A stretch of DNA of 64,000 bases from Candidatus Brocadia sp. WS118 (lineage in GTDB: Bacteria; Planctomycetota; Brocadiia; Brocadiales; Brocadiaceae), in the NCBI GenBank assembly GCA_007618135.1, contig PHFX01000155.1:1-64000 (forward strand), written 5' to 3'. Below the pieces are notes generated by a model, which did not search any database, was not told the origin of the DNA, and saw only the letters and a list, made by a program, of their open reading frames with translations. A program made the translations under genes and the position numbers. Below are positions 8,424 through 17,233 of the stretch, piece by piece. Numbering within the stretch: position 1 is the first letter of the stretch; every line of letters starts with the position of its first letter.

Positions 8424-9239
8424 ATGGACACACAAGAAAAGCTGAAAAAATTACGAGATACGATAAAGACCTTAGAAAGCGTGGTGGTGGCTTTTTCCGG
8501 AGGTGTGGACAGCTCCCTGGTAGCAAAGGTTTGTTATGATGTACTGGGAGACAAAGCCCTGGCCATCACTGCACGATCCGAGACTTATCCGGAGTATGAA
8601 TATAAAGAGGCACAAAAGATTGCTAAGGAAATTGGCATCCCCCATATGACCATCGATACCAGCGAATTGGGCATCGAGGGATTTGCCCAAAATCCACCCA
8701 ACCGTTGCTATTTCTGTAAATCAGAATTATTTGGAAAACTCAAAGAGGTTGCCCGGGAAAAGGGCTATAAGCATGTTGCAGATGGTGCAAATCTTGATGA
8801 TACAGGTGAATACAGACCCGGCCTGGATGCAGCAAAAGAACTTGAAGTACGTAGCCCTTTAAAAGAGAGTGGATTAAGAAAACCTGATATACGCGAGTTA
8901 TCGAAATACCTGAAACTTTCCAACTGGGATAAACCGCCCTATGCATGCATGTCTTCCAGGTTTCCCTATGGAAACTCAATAACCGAGGAGAAATTGTCCA
9001 TCGTTACCGCGGCGGAAAATTATCTGAGGAGCATTGGACTGCGACAATTCCGCGTTAGACACCATGACACCATTGCACGGATTGAGGTAATGCCAGAAGA
9101 TATCCCCACACTCTTGCACAATGGCAAGCGAAGAGACCTCGTTAAAAAGTTCAAGGAAATCGGCTATAAATACGTGACGATAGATATGGAAGGATATCGG
9201 AGTGGCAGTATGAATGAGGTGCTTGCCCAACAAAAATAA
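8424..9239 (+). CDS. larE: LarE-family ATP-dependent sulfur transferase (three-cysteine type)
   Basis: PP-loop enzyme; in lactate racemase maturation LarE adenylates the pyridinium dicarboxylate carrier and delivers sulfur for the nickel-pincer cofactor. The 271-residue protein has the PP-loop FSGGVDSS (residues 24-31) and the family motif PPYACMSSRFPYG with Cys175, equivalent to the sacrificial cysteine. Two further cysteines, Cys95 and Cys98 in NRCYFCK, make a three-cysteine set like that of LarE homologues reported to hold a [4Fe-4S] cluster. The ATG at 8424 is chosen because upstream sequence is not conserved and holds a CACCGCAAAGACGC repeat. No larA/B/C is in the window, so the target is open. 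Confidence 0.88.
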   Translation: MDTQEKLKKLRDTIKTLESVVVAFSGGVDSSLVAKVCYDVLGDKALAITARSETYPEYEYKEAQKIAKEIGIPHMTIDTSELGIEGFAQNPPNRCYFCKSELFGKLKEVAREKGYKHVADGANLDDTGEYRPGLDAAKELEVRSPLKESGLRKPDIRELSKYLKLSNWDKPPYACMSSRFPYGNSITEEKLSIVTAAENYLRSIGLRQFRVRHHDTIARIEVMPEDIPTLLHNGKRRDLVKKFKEIGYKYVTIDMEGYRSGSMNEVLAQQK

Positions 9240-9275
9240 AAAGGGTAATATTCCTTTTTAGAATATTACCCTTTT
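9239..9275. terminator. bidirectional intrinsic terminator
   Basis: Perfect 15-bp inverted repeat AAAAGGGTAATATTC (9239-9253) / GAATATTACCCTTTT (9261-9275) between the convergent larE and prepilin genes. A/T tracts on both sides let it work in both directions. Confidence 0.9.
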
Positions 9276-9294
9276 AAAAAGTAATAAGAACACG

Positions 9295-9948
9295 TTATTG
9301 CAATATTGATGTATCGGTTCCTACCGTACTAACTGCACGCGCAGCCAAACTTCCACCCGTTTCAAACCAGATGTTGTCATGACTGGCACCATAGTAACCG
9401 CACGTAGCAGTGCCCTTCCATTCAACATGACCATCGATAAAGAGCACATTCTGTCCTTTATTACTATGATTGTTTGAAAGTCCCGTACTTGCAGTATCGG
9501 TTCCTAGCCTATCTGCAACGACAACTACTCCCGGATCGTTACTTGCCGTGTGGTTGTCATCATATCCATAGCTACACGAGGCTGCCGTAAAAGAAGAATT
9601 CGTCGTTGTTAACGTTAACACATTGGCCTCGGTAACTGCAGTGTCACTCGGACATCTGAAGACTTTTCTATCGGTAATATACACATCAAACAATTTTCCC
9701 AGTGATTGCAATTCTGCAGCTGCACTATTACTACCAACTGTCGTGGGAAGCGCTTCGTTGTTATCATTGGCATACATATTAAGGGCTAACCCGATCTGTT
9801 TCAGATTTGAGGCACACTGTGTCCTGCGTGCCGACTCACGTGCCTTTCCCAACACAGGCAGAAGAATACCTGCAAGGATACCAATAATGGCAACTACAAC
9901 CAACAATTCTATTAACGTAAAACCTGCGCTACTCCTTTTCTTCATCAT
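9295..9948 (-). CDS. type IV prepilin-like protein with H-X9-DG domain
   Basis: A 217-residue pseudopilin. The N-terminus [19 protein letters not shown] shows a prepilin peptidase site (G before FTLIE) and the hydrophobic helix used for assembly into type II secretion or type IV pilus-like fibres. The C-terminal part contains [20 protein letters not shown], matching the processing-associated H-X9-DG motif that is greatly expanded in planctomycetes. Between them are Cys- and Asn/Thr-rich stretches. Start is supported by GGAG eight bases upstream. It stands alone, convergent with larE, as is common for these genes in planctomycetes. Exact role is unknown. Confidence 0.9.
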   Translation of the reverse strand: MMKKRSSAGFTLIELLVVVAIIGILAGILLPVLGKARESARRTQCASNLKQIGLALNMYANDNNEALPTTVGSNSAAAELQSLGKLFDVYITDRKVFRCPSDTAVTEANVLTLTTTNSSFTAASCSYGYDDNHTASNDPGVVVVADRLGTDTASTGLSNNHSNKGQNVLFIDGHVEWKGTATCGYYGASHDNIWFETGGSLAARAVSTVGTDTSILQ

Positions 9949-10460
9949 AATTAATTCTCCTTTTTATATCGTTAATTTAATTTTTCTCATACCTTTTTCC
10001 TACATTATCAAATACAACACGGTTTTTTTTGATTACCTCCTTTTGTATGTATAAAATTTGCTGTTTCTGAATACCCTTGGACTTTAGAAAATCAGCATTT
10101 TTAAACGACATATTGTTGCAGCTATATTTTGGCCAGTTGATTAATTTCAGAGTAAGATAAACCTCTTTTAGCATATAATAAAACTACGGATTATTATTTT
10201 ACTCTTATTCAATGGTTAGTTATCGGAAAAATTAAAAAATAGTTTAGTAAAAATATCCTGGTTTTTGAGCTACCATGACATATTAATACATAAGTAGTAG
10301 ATACCAATAAACTTACGCTCAGTATAAACGGAATTTAATTAAAGATATTATTTTGATTTATTCTCGCTTTATTTTGCATTTCTATTTCTTCTGGCAGATG
10401 AAATAGAGCAATAGTGATAAAGACTTGCCATCGTGACCAATAAATTGTAAGATACAATTC
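9949..10460. other. AT-rich divergent intergenic region
   Basis: About 510 bp, strongly AT-rich, between the prepilin gene (minus) and amrS (plus). No believable coding frame: the frames present are low-complexity Lys/Asn/Ile translations. It probably contains promoters for both genes; no hairpin or repeat stands out. Confidence 0.4.
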
Positions 10461-11471
10461 ATGAAAGAGGCCATGTTTTTTGAACAATGTGGGGATGGTA
10501 AGGTAAAATGTTATCTATGTCGTCATCATTGTATTATCGATGAAGGCAAGAAGGGTATTTGTCGAGTCAGGAAAAATCAAGGTGGCACACTCTATTCACT
10601 TGTTTATAGAAAGCTTATCTCTGAAAATAGAGACCCTATTGAAAAGAAGCCGCTTTTTCATTTTTACCCTGGCAGTACCGCATTTTCTGTGGCAACGGTA
10701 GGATGTAATTTCAGGTGCATGAACTGCCAAAACTATGAGATCTCCCAATTACCGAAGGATCAAGACCATATTGGCGGCAAAGACATCGCACCAGAGAAGA
10801 TTGTTGAAGATGCCATTCGTTATCACTGTAAAAGTATCGCATATACTTATACAGAACCCACGATTTTTTTTGAGTATGCATATGAAATTGCAAAAATAGC
10901 ATCACAGCAATCTATTAAAAACGTATTTGTTACAAATGGGTATATAACACGCGAAGCCTTAGCAACAATAAAACCGTATCTGCATGCAGCCAACATTGAC
11001 TTAAAAAGCTTCTCCACCGAAACGTATAAAAAGCTCTGCGGTGCTCGACTGGAAGAGGTGCTCGACTGTATCCGTTCCTATAAAGAAATGGGGATCTGGA
11101 TAGAAATCACCACCTTGATCATCCCTGAAATTAACGATTCAGCGTCGGAATTGAAACAGATTGCAGAGTTTATAAAGAGTGTTGGACCTGAAATTCCCTG
11201 GCATGTTAGTCGCTTTTACCCCCAGTATCGGCTTATTGAAAAACCACCAACTCTGGTAGACACACTAAGAATGGCTCGTAATATAGGCATGGAGGCAGGT
11301 CTCCGCTATGTTTACGAAGGTAACGTTCCCGGCGAAGGAGGCGAAAATACTTATTGCTATAAGTGCAAAAAAATTCTTATCAAAAGAGATGGATATCAGA
11401 TCCTCGAAAACAACATCGTCAATGTAAGGTGTCCATCATGTAACACGGCCATTGACGGTGCTGGTATTTAG
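10461..11471 (+). CDS. amrS: AmmeMemoRadiSam-system radical SAM enzyme (PflA-like)
   Basis: A 336-residue radical SAM protein. A Cys-rich N-terminal segment (CYLCRHHCIIDEGKKGICRV, residues 17-36) is followed by the SAM cluster motif CNFRCMNC (Cys82, Cys86, Cys89) and a TIM-barrel with AYTYTEPTIFFEYAYE and FVTNGYI. The C-terminus carries two CxxC pairs (CYKCKK, CPSC), possibly zinc. This layout is that of the AmrS family, pyruvate-formate-lyase-activating-enzyme relatives that co-occur with AMMECR1 and MEMO proteins. Neither AMMECR1 nor MEMO is nearby. The substrate is unknown; a universal stress protein follows 23 bp downstream. Confidence 0.88.
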   Translation: MKEAMFFEQCGDGKVKCYLCRHHCIIDEGKKGICRVRKNQGGTLYSLVYRKLISENRDPIEKKPLFHFYPGSTAFSVATVGCNFRCMNCQNYEISQLPKDQDHIGGKDIAPEKIVEDAIRYHCKSIAYTYTEPTIFFEYAYEIAKIASQQSIKNVFVTNGYITREALATIKPYLHAANIDLKSFSTETYKKLCGARLEEVLDCIRSYKEMGIWIEITTLIIPEINDSASELKQIAEFIKSVGPEIPWHVSRFYPQYRLIEKPPTLVDTLRMARNIGMEAGLRYVYEGNVPGEGGENTYCYKCKKILIKRDGYQILENNIVNVRCPSCNTAIDGAGI

Positions 11472-11494
11472 CTATAAAATTATTGGGAGATCGT

Positions 11495-11953
11495 ATGATC
11501 GTATTAAAGAAAATACTATGCCCTGTAGACCACTCCGAATGTTCATATCTCGCCTTAAAGTATGCTATTTCTTTGGCGTTAAAAGATGAGGCAAAATTAT
11601 ACCTCATGCATGTAATAGATATCCGTTTATACGATACTGAAATTTACAAATTCAGCCCCTATAAACTTAATGAGATTGATTTGACTAAAATCAGGGAAGA
11701 TTTAATGAAAAGCCTGCCGGAAGGAACATTAGATGTTCTGGAGATAGAAACAATCGTGGTAAAAGGCGTGCCCTTTCACGAGATAATTAATGCTGCAGCC
11801 GCAATTGATGCGGATCTTGTTGTAATCGGTACGCATGGTAGAACTGGACTCTCTCACGCCGTTATGGGCAGCGTGGCTGAAAAAGTGGTACGGAAAGCTC
11901 CGTGCCCTGTGCTTACTGTCAGAATGCCACCTTCTATACCCCACAAAGACTAA
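11495..11953 (+). CDS. universal stress protein (UspA family)
   Basis: A single-domain Usp of 152 residues, MIVLKKILCPVDHSECSYLAL onward, alpha/beta hydrolase-like Rossmann fold. The C-terminal GTHGRTGLSHAVMGSVAEKV matches the G-x2-G-x9-G-S nucleotide-binding motif, so it is probably the ATP-binding type. A TTG at 11483 is in frame, but the ATG at 11495 with GGGAGA just upstream is preferred. It is likely co-transcribed with amrS and ends at the hairpin at 11981-12023. Confidence 0.92.
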   Translation: MIVLKKILCPVDHSECSYLALKYAISLALKDEAKLYLMHVIDIRLYDTEIYKFSPYKLNEIDLTKIREDLMKSLPEGTLDVLEIETIVVKGVPFHEIINAAAAIDADLVVIGTHGRTGLSHAVMGSVAEKVVRKAPCPVLTVRMPPSIPHKD

Positions 11954-11980
11954 CAGTAAATTTACTGGCGCTCAAAAAAC

Positions 11981-12023
11981 GAGCCATCGCAGCGTGAATA
12001 TTGCGCTGCAATGGCTCTTTATT
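11981..12023 (+). terminator. intrinsic terminator after usp
   Basis: GAGCCATCGCAGCG (11981-11994) pairs with CGCTGCAATGGCTC (12004-12017), one mismatch, followed by TTTATTA. Confidence 0.85.
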
Positions 12024-12063
12024 ACAAAGGGGTTTCTTGGGAGAAATTTACCTTTGATTATAT

Positions 12064-12459
12064 TTATCGGACTGAATACCTTCCCATATGTCTGTCATGT
12101 AATTCACCAATTTTTGACTTATTCCAATTAGATACCCTGCTGTAATATCCTACTATTCGCGTAACTCCATAAAGACGTGTCGTAATCCCCGTCTCAAGGG
12201 CATGAATAACCGATTCTATATCCTGACGAATCACCGAATCAACGTCTATGGCAAATGCACATTCTAATTTATGGTTAATAATCTTTATACAATCTTCTTT
12301 CGGGTTATTTCCTGGGATATCTCCATCTATCTCCAAAAATTCATGCCTTTTTACTGCTGCATCAAAGGCATTTAGCTTCTCTTCAATTAATATCTCTATA
12401 TCTTCCTTACTGTCAACTCTATCCCGTACCACAGGACTTTCCAGTATTGCTGTTGTCAT
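12064..12459 (-). CDS. small protein with a C-terminus like anaerobic ribonucleotide reductase NrdD
   Basis: A 131-residue protein I cannot place in a named family. The first 90 residues are acidic and probably helical (EDIEILIEEKLNAFDAAVKR). The last 30, with VTRIVGYYSRVSNWNKSKIG followed by ELHDR, resemble the tail of class III ribonucleotide reductase NrdD, in which R-I/V-x-G-Y-x-x-x-V-x-x-W-N-x-G/S-K-x-x-E follows the zinc cysteines and precedes the glycyl radical site region. The zinc cysteines and the reductase core are absent. Start is supported by a GGAG-rich leader. It could be a regulatory or scavenged tail domain; function unknown. Confidence 0.55.
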   Translation of the reverse strand: MTTAILESPVVRDRVDSKEDIEILIEEKLNAFDAAVKRHEFLEIDGDIPGNNPKEDCIKIINHKLECAFAIDVDSVIRQDIESVIHALETGITTRLYGVTRIVGYYSRVSNWNKSKIGELHDRHMGRYSVR

Positions 12460-12888
12460 TCTCCATATCTCCTTATGTATTGTTAGTCGTTTCTTGTCCT
12501 TTTACCATACCAGTTTCATCAATAAACACTTACCATATTTATGCAATACGGCAACACAAACAACATAGCAAATTTCTAACTTCAACTATCTGACCGACCA
12601 CCTCCATTTCTTTTAAAACTTTTCCAAAATAATATACGCTCCCATATGTAGTACATCACGTATGCGCATATTTATATCAAAATAATTTAACTTGTCAAGG
12701 AAAAAACACAATATTTTGTATACTTTTTAGCTATCAATACAATATGTTGATTATAACTATTTTATTGTCCGGTATTTACGATTTTATACATTATCTATAA
12801 CAAATCAATCTATTGTATGGACAAGCTATTGATACTTTCGTAAATTTTTCATTGAAAGAGGTCCGTATAGTTTGTAGAATCCAACTCT
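12460..12888. other. AT-rich divergent intergenic region
   Basis: About 430 bp of AT-rich DNA between the small NrdD-tail protein (minus) and the HAD phosphatase (plus). No coding frame, repeat or RNA fold is recognised; promoters for both neighbours are expected here. Confidence 0.35.
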
Positions 12889-13539
12889 GTGAATAAAGCT
12901 GCTATATTTGATATCGATGGAACCATAATCAGAAACATCTCATCCGAGCGGGTTTTTTTCCGATACCTTGTGGAAAAAAACCTTATTACTTTCCATGACC
13001 TATTGCGATTTGCACATGTGTTCTTTAATAACCTTTTATTTTTCAAAGGGTTATATGTTAGAAAAAATAAATATTATTTGAAAAATAAAGAATATGAAAA
13101 GATCGTTTCAAGCATAAGCGAATGTTTCAAAGAGCGGATTTCCCCATATATTTCATCGGCTGCTGTAGAAGAGATAAATATGTTGAAAGATGCAGGGTAT
13201 ATGATTGTATTGCTATCAGGGACGTTAAGTCCTTTTGTAGAATGCTTTAGAAAACATTGTAATGCTGATGTGGGTATAGGGACGAGCCTCGCTATTGATA
13301 ACAAAGGCATAATCACCGGGGAAATTAATGGTATACATTCATACAGCGGCGGGAAAGCAAAGATTGTGAACCGCCTTGTTACGGAGTATAATATTGATCT
13401 TTCGTCCTCTTATGCCTATGCAAATCAATATGTAGATGTGAAATTTATGCGGATGGTTGGATATCCGGTAGCGGTAAACGCCAGTCCGTTACTCAGATTA
13501 TATGCAAAGATTAACCGTTGGAAGATTATAGAATTTTAA
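12889..13539 (+). CDS. HAD-IB family phosphatase-like protein
   Basis: A 216-residue haloacid-dehalogenase hydrolase of the SerB-like IB subfamily. Motif I is FDIDGTI near the N-terminus, motif II is VLLSGT, and motif III is GGKAKIV. In the usual motif IV (A/G-D-S-x-x-D) the sequence here is YANQYVDVKF, so the first Mg-binding Asp is replaced by Asn. This may lower or change activity. The tail PVAVNASPLLRLYAKINRW is typical of the family. Initiates with GTG at 12889 without a clear ribosome binding site. The nitroreductase gene follows 10 bp later. Substrate unknown. Confidence 0.8.
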   Translation: MNKAAIFDIDGTIIRNISSERVFFRYLVEKNLITFHDLLRFAHVFFNNLLFFKGLYVRKNKYYLKNKEYEKIVSSISECFKERISPYISSAAVEEINMLKDAGYMIVLLSGTLSPFVECFRKHCNADVGIGTSLAIDNKGIITGEINGIHSYSGGKAKIVNRLVTEYNIDLSSSYAYANQYVDVKFMRMVGYPVAVNASPLLRLYAKINRWKIIEF

Positions 13540-13549
13540 AAGGAAGACC

Positions 13550-14053
13550 ATGAATATACATGAAGTCATAAAGAAAAGACGGAGTGTTCGTTCTTATAAG
13601 TCAGAGCCAGTTGAAGAAGAAAAACTTAACAGAATATTGGAAGCCACGTTATCTGCCCCCAGTGCGGCTAATAGGCAACCTATCTATTTTGTAGTTATCA
13701 AGGATGAAAAAATAAAATATCAATTTAAAAACGCGTATAAGGCACCATGGTTTTATACAGCGCCAATAATTATTTGCGCCTGTAGTATTCCTGAAAAAGG
13801 TTGGAAGCGAAACGATGGGAAAAACTATGCAGACATTGATGCTACCATTGCTATGGACCATCTCATCCTTGCCGCAACATCTGAGGGGTTGGCCACCTGC
13901 TGGGTTGCAGCTTTTAATGTATCCATAGTAAAATCTATTTTAAACCTCCCTCCAGGAATTGAGCCTGTAGCATTGACCCCACTCGGATATCCCCTGGATA
14001 TTCCGGAGCCGACGCTTCGGAAACCCATGGAAGAGATAGTAAAAACTATCTAA
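13550..14053 (+). CDS. nitroreductase-family FMN oxidoreductase
   Basis: A 167-residue nitroreductase-fold protein. RRSVRSYKSEPV (FMN phosphate-binding Arg/Ser) opens the domain, and APSAANRQP supplies the second flavin contact. GLATCWVAAF and PVALTPLGYP complete the canonical pattern. Preceded by AGGAAG at good spacing. Probably co-transcribed with the HAD gene. These enzymes reduce nitro groups, quinones or flavins; no specific substrate can be given. Its stop overlaps the end of the convergent PEGA lipoprotein gene by 4 bp. Confidence 0.9.
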   Translation: MNIHEVIKKRRSVRSYKSEPVEEEKLNRILEATLSAPSAANRQPIYFVVIKDEKIKYQFKNAYKAPWFYTAPIIICACSIPEKGWKRNDGKNYADIDATIAMDHLILAATSEGLATCWVAAFNVSIVKSILNLPPGIEPVALTPLGYPLDIPEPTLRKPMEEIVKTI

Positions 14054-14502
14054 TGCACAACTGGACTATTTAACCGTTTTCGTAATTCTTCAGCGTTTCT
14101 CATAACCTCTTCCTGGCGTTCAGCTTTGGACACCTCTTTTAATGGATCTAATTGATAGACAAAATAATGTTCGTCCTTCAGCTTTGCAGGAATTACTAAT
14201 TCAGAAAAAAAATCCAGTGGCAAAATTTGATAGAAAGGTGGTTTTATCTTTTCGTAAATAATTTTTCTTTCATACGTGAGCCGGCCTTCAGCGTCTACTT
14301 TTTCTAACGTGATCTTTCGAGTTCCATAATAAGTAAACGTAGTCGTAACTGGTGTTTCACCAATTAGTTCGTCGTCCAAATAAACCATTGCTCCGGGCGG
14401 TTGTGAATCAATGGTGAGAGATCGCAAAACACAGCCACAGAGCATAGCACTACAGAGAAGACATACCGAAAAAAAAACTGTTTTAGAAAATCCTTTATCC
14501 AC
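14050..14502 (-). CDS. PEGA-domain lipoprotein
   Basis: A 150-residue exported lipoprotein. The signal peptide ends in the lipobox LCGC. A PEGA domain follows (SLTIDSQPPGAMVYLDDELIG then ETPVT), a beta-rich module common in surface proteins. After a basic linker, the C-terminus is a charged helix. It starts with GTG two bases after the stop of the phosphodiesterase gene, so the two are translated from one message. Function unknown; location is probably the outer face of a membrane. Confidence 0.85.
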   Translation of the reverse strand: MDKGFSKTVFFSVCLLCSAMLCGCVLRSLTIDSQPPGAMVYLDDELIGETPVTTTFTYYGTRKITLEKVDAEGRLTYERKIIYEKIKPPFYQILPLDFFSELVIPAKLKDEHYFVYQLDPLKEVSKAERQEEVMRNAEELRKRLNSPVVH

Positions 14503-14504
14503 TG

Positions 14505-14999
14505 CTAACCTTTATCCAGAGATATTGCTGAAAGGTCAATAATATCTGCTTGGGATGCCATAATGTCAAGGATTGCAACGGTATTCCTCCCATTTAACCA
14601 TCCGCCACACTCACCCGGATTAATGTACATAGGAAGTCCCGTTTTAATTTCGGGTACATGCGTATGAGCATAAATAATGATATCCGTATTCAGCTTAGAC
14701 CTTTTCGATAGACTCTCAAGCATATGGGTTACAACAATATGTTTTCCATCCAAAATAAGATCATACGGAGATTCATGCAAATTTTTACATACGGCCTGCA
14801 ATCCCATTCGTTCGCCATCATTATTCCCAAATACCCCTATAAACTTTGCACTCACATTCATTATTTCTTTCAGGGCGAAAGGGGCAACATAATCTCCAGC
14901 ATGGATGATATACTTTAAATCCTGAGTATTAAAAAAAGAGACTGCTGTTTTAATAGCATGGATATTATCATGAGTATCTGCAAGAATTCCAATTTTCAT
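14505..14999 (-). CDS. YfcE/MJ0936-family metallophosphodiesterase
   Basis: A 164-residue calcineurin-like phosphoesterase. All metal-binding motifs are present: ADTHDN (D-x-H), HAGDYV (GD), GNNDG (GN-D/H), VTHML and YAHTHVP (H-x-H). Small members of this family hydrolyse phosphodiesters such as bis-pNPP in vitro, with Mn. The true substrate here is unknown. Leads a two-gene unit with the PEGA lipoprotein. Confidence 0.92.
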   Translation of the reverse strand: MKIGILADTHDNIHAIKTAVSFFNTQDLKYIIHAGDYVAPFALKEIMNVSAKFIGVFGNNDGERMGLQAVCKNLHESPYDLILDGKHIVVTHMLESLSKRSKLNTDIIIYAHTHVPEIKTGLPMYINPGECGGWLNGRNTVAILDIMASQADIIDLSAISLDKG

Positions 15000-15269
15000 A
15001 GAATTATCTTTTTGATTCCCAAAAATTTATCCTAAAATACAACCTCTTCCTTTTGACCCTGTTATCCTATACTGAAGTTTTGCGTTCCCTGCCTGTATGT
15101 TTCTGTGAGAAGATACGATATTATCTCGCCACTTGTCAAGATTTTTATGTTTTGTTACTCCTGTTAATAATCATCATGTCTCTGATAATTTCCTTTAGGA
15201 CTATTCTCAATGCACAACAAACTCTGATATCCACGACAAACTGGTTTTTCCCGGCGAAACCATCAACAA

Positions 15270-15917
15270 TTACCGATGCCTTGTCACCCCTATCTTTTTA
15301 CAAAAGATATTCACTGGACAGATGCTGCATTTTGGAGAAACGGGAACACAGATGTTTTGACCAAACGTAACAAGAAGATCATTAACGGTAAGCCAATATT
15401 TTTTCGGGAGTTTTTCACGAAGGGCAAATTCAGTTTCATGAGGGTTCCTTGTCTTAACATATCCCCAGCGGTTGGTAATCCGATGAACATGGGTATCCAC
15501 ACAGATGCCTGGTTTTTGGTATCCAAGAGTTACCACGAGATTTGCTGTTTTGCGGCCTACGCCGTTGAGTTTTAATAATTCATCAATTTCATCCGGCACT
15601 TTGCCCAAGTATGTCTTAATCAATGTCTCGCAAATCTCCTTGATCTTTCTTGCTTTTGTTCGATAAAACCCAACCGGATAGATAATTTTTTCCAGCGCTT
15701 CTACAGGAATCCTTACCATCGACTCTGGATTATCGGCTATGGCAAAGAGCCGATTTGAAGCCTCACGGGTGGTCTGATCCTTTGTCCTGAGGCTTAAAAT
15801 ACAGGAAATAAGCACGTGAAATGGGGTTCGTTCCCGGGAAATGGTTGTAACAATGGGCTCGACAAACCGTTTGTTTTCCTGCTCAATACGTCTGAGCACT
15901 TTATGAATGTCAAACAA
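15270..15917 (-). CDS. nth: endonuclease III
   Basis: Bifunctional DNA glycosylase/AP lyase for oxidised pyrimidines in base excision repair. The HhH motif is LNGVGRKTANLVV with catalytic Lys123 and Asp141 in VDTHVHRITNR. The [4Fe-4S] loop is C-x6-C-x2-C-x5-C (CVPVSPKCSICPVNIFC). An ATG at 15947 lies at the foot of the preceding gene's terminator hairpin; the TTG at 15917, seven bases after AGAGG, is a better start and gives 215 residues, matching E. coli Nth (211). Confidence 0.95.
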   Translation of the reverse strand: MFDIHKVLRRIEQENKRFVEPIVTTISRERTPFHVLISCILSLRTKDQTTREASNRLFAIADNPESMVRIPVEALEKIIYPVGFYRTKARKIKEICETLIKTYLGKVPDEIDELLKLNGVGRKTANLVVTLGYQKPGICVDTHVHRITNRWGYVKTRNPHETEFALREKLPKKYWLTVNDLLVTFGQNICVPVSPKCSICPVNIFCKKIGVTRHR

Positions 15918-15934
15918 AAAACAACCTCTCAACA

Positions 15935-15974
15935 AAAACGGCAACATGCAAATTGCGTTTACACGTTGCCGTTT
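15935..15974 (-). terminator. intrinsic terminator after the aquaporin gene
   Basis: Inverted repeat AAAACGGCAAC (15935-15945) / GTTGCCGTTT (15965-15974). Read on the minus strand, a T-run follows the stem, ending the aquaporin transcript just before nth. Confidence 0.85.
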
Positions 15975-16025
15975 ATTTTTAGTTTCTGTTATAGAATAAC
16001 AAGTTTTACCGTATATTTGTTATTC

Positions 16026-16712
16026 TTATTTTCTCACATCAGCAAAGAGTTGATCATAGACAAAACCCGCGGCAATTCCACCCAGAATCGGGCCAATCCA
16101 CCAGACATAGTGATGGGTAAACTGCCCTGATGCAATAGCAGGGCCAAAAACACGCGCAGGATTCATTGCACCGCCACTGATTGTACCTCCAATCATAACA
16201 CCAAAGAGTACCACAAGACCAACGGCAACCCCAGCAAATCCCGCCGTTGCCCTTTTGTCTACCAATGTCCCATAGATAGTAAAGACCAGAAGAAACGTAA
16301 TAATAAATTCCATCAAAATTCCGCGTCCGATAGAAACCCCGGGCGATAGCATGCAGGTGCCTAAATATACCGTCTTCAGCGCATCAGGAAAGAGCGTCTT
16401 CAGCGCCAGCCCCGCAATTGTTGCACCAGCAATTTGAGAGATAATATACATAATGGCCGTATTGGGGTCCATTCTTTTACTGATCCAAAATGAGATCGTC
16501 ACTGCCGGGTTTACGTGGGAGCCGGAAACGTAACTCGTTGCATAAATAACGGCAATCACCACCACACCAAACGCAATAGAAATACCCAAAAGACCTAGTC
16601 CTTGCCCACCTACTTGTCTCAAATAAAAATCCGCGCATACAGAGCCAGCCGCTATAAATACAAGCGCAAACGTTCCAACTAACTCTGCTAAATATTTTTT
16701 GTACGCTTTCAT
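16026..16712 (-). CDS. MIP-family channel (aquaporin)
   Basis: A 228-residue inner-membrane channel with six transmembrane helices and two half-helices carrying HVNPAVT and AMNPARVFGP (both NPA boxes intact). By counting back from the NPA Asn as in E. coli AqpZ, the selectivity-filter positions read Phe (helix 2), Val (helix 5), Gly and Arg. AqpZ has Phe/His/Thr/Arg. A missing His predicts a wider, less water-specific pore, so glycerol, urea or ammonia are possible. The gene stands alone with its own terminator. Confidence 0.92.
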   Translation of the reverse strand: MKAYKKYLAELVGTFALVFIAAGSVCADFYLRQVGGQGLGLLGISIAFGVVVIAVIYATSYVSGSHVNPAVTISFWISKRMDPNTAIMYIISQIAGATIAGLALKTLFPDALKTVYLGTCMLSPGVSIGRGILMEFIITFLLVFTIYGTLVDKRATAGFAGVAVGLVVLFGVMIGGTISGGAMNPARVFGPAIASGQFTHHYVWWIGPILGGIAAGFVYDQLFADVRK

Positions 16713-17233
16713 TTCGCTTTCTCCCGTATATTTTTATCTAAATTTTTTTTGGTACTCAGCAAGAACGTTTATAAATTAACCACCATCTGATACGGTAAAC
16801 TTTCCGAAATAACCTATCGATCCTTATTCTATAAGATTCACCGAACTACTTGACCAACCTTACATTACCTCCTTTCAAAATTGAAATTTATACATAACTA
16901 CGCTAAACACATAAATTTGTAACAAGTTAACACAATCAATGAACCCTGTCAAGCAAAAAGATTAATTCCCCGTTCTACGATGCCTGAACTGAATATTGAC
17001 GAAATATTGTATGCGGCAAGCGTAATGGATGGTAAATAAGGGTAAAACGTCTTCCTTGCCTATGCATGGATCAATTCTTCAATAAGCGTGGCAGAACGTA
17101 TTGTGGAAGGTTTTTCGAAAGACCGGAATGGAAAATGGAATAATCCTGAAAAAAAGATTGCCGGACGTGAAGAACGCACATAGCAACGAAACTGTTAAGC
17201 AATCAGATACATCAAAGCCACAAACGCCGGCGT
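16713..17233. other. intergenic region with a possible gene relic
   Basis: The first 200 bp upstream of the aquaporin gene are AT-rich and should carry its promoter. From about 16980 to 17180 there are short plus-strand frames (MPELNIDEILYAASVMDGK, stop; then, in another frame, AWINSSISVAERIVEG and more to a TAG at about 17180). They have coding-like codon use but no recognisable family. They may be a decayed gene; I cannot identify it. Confidence 0.3.

Noticed and set aside
15917-15947. An ATG at 15947 as the start of nth
   Set aside because: It lies against the terminator arm (15935-15945) of the aquaporin gene; TTG at 15917 has a ribosome binding site and gives the normal family length.
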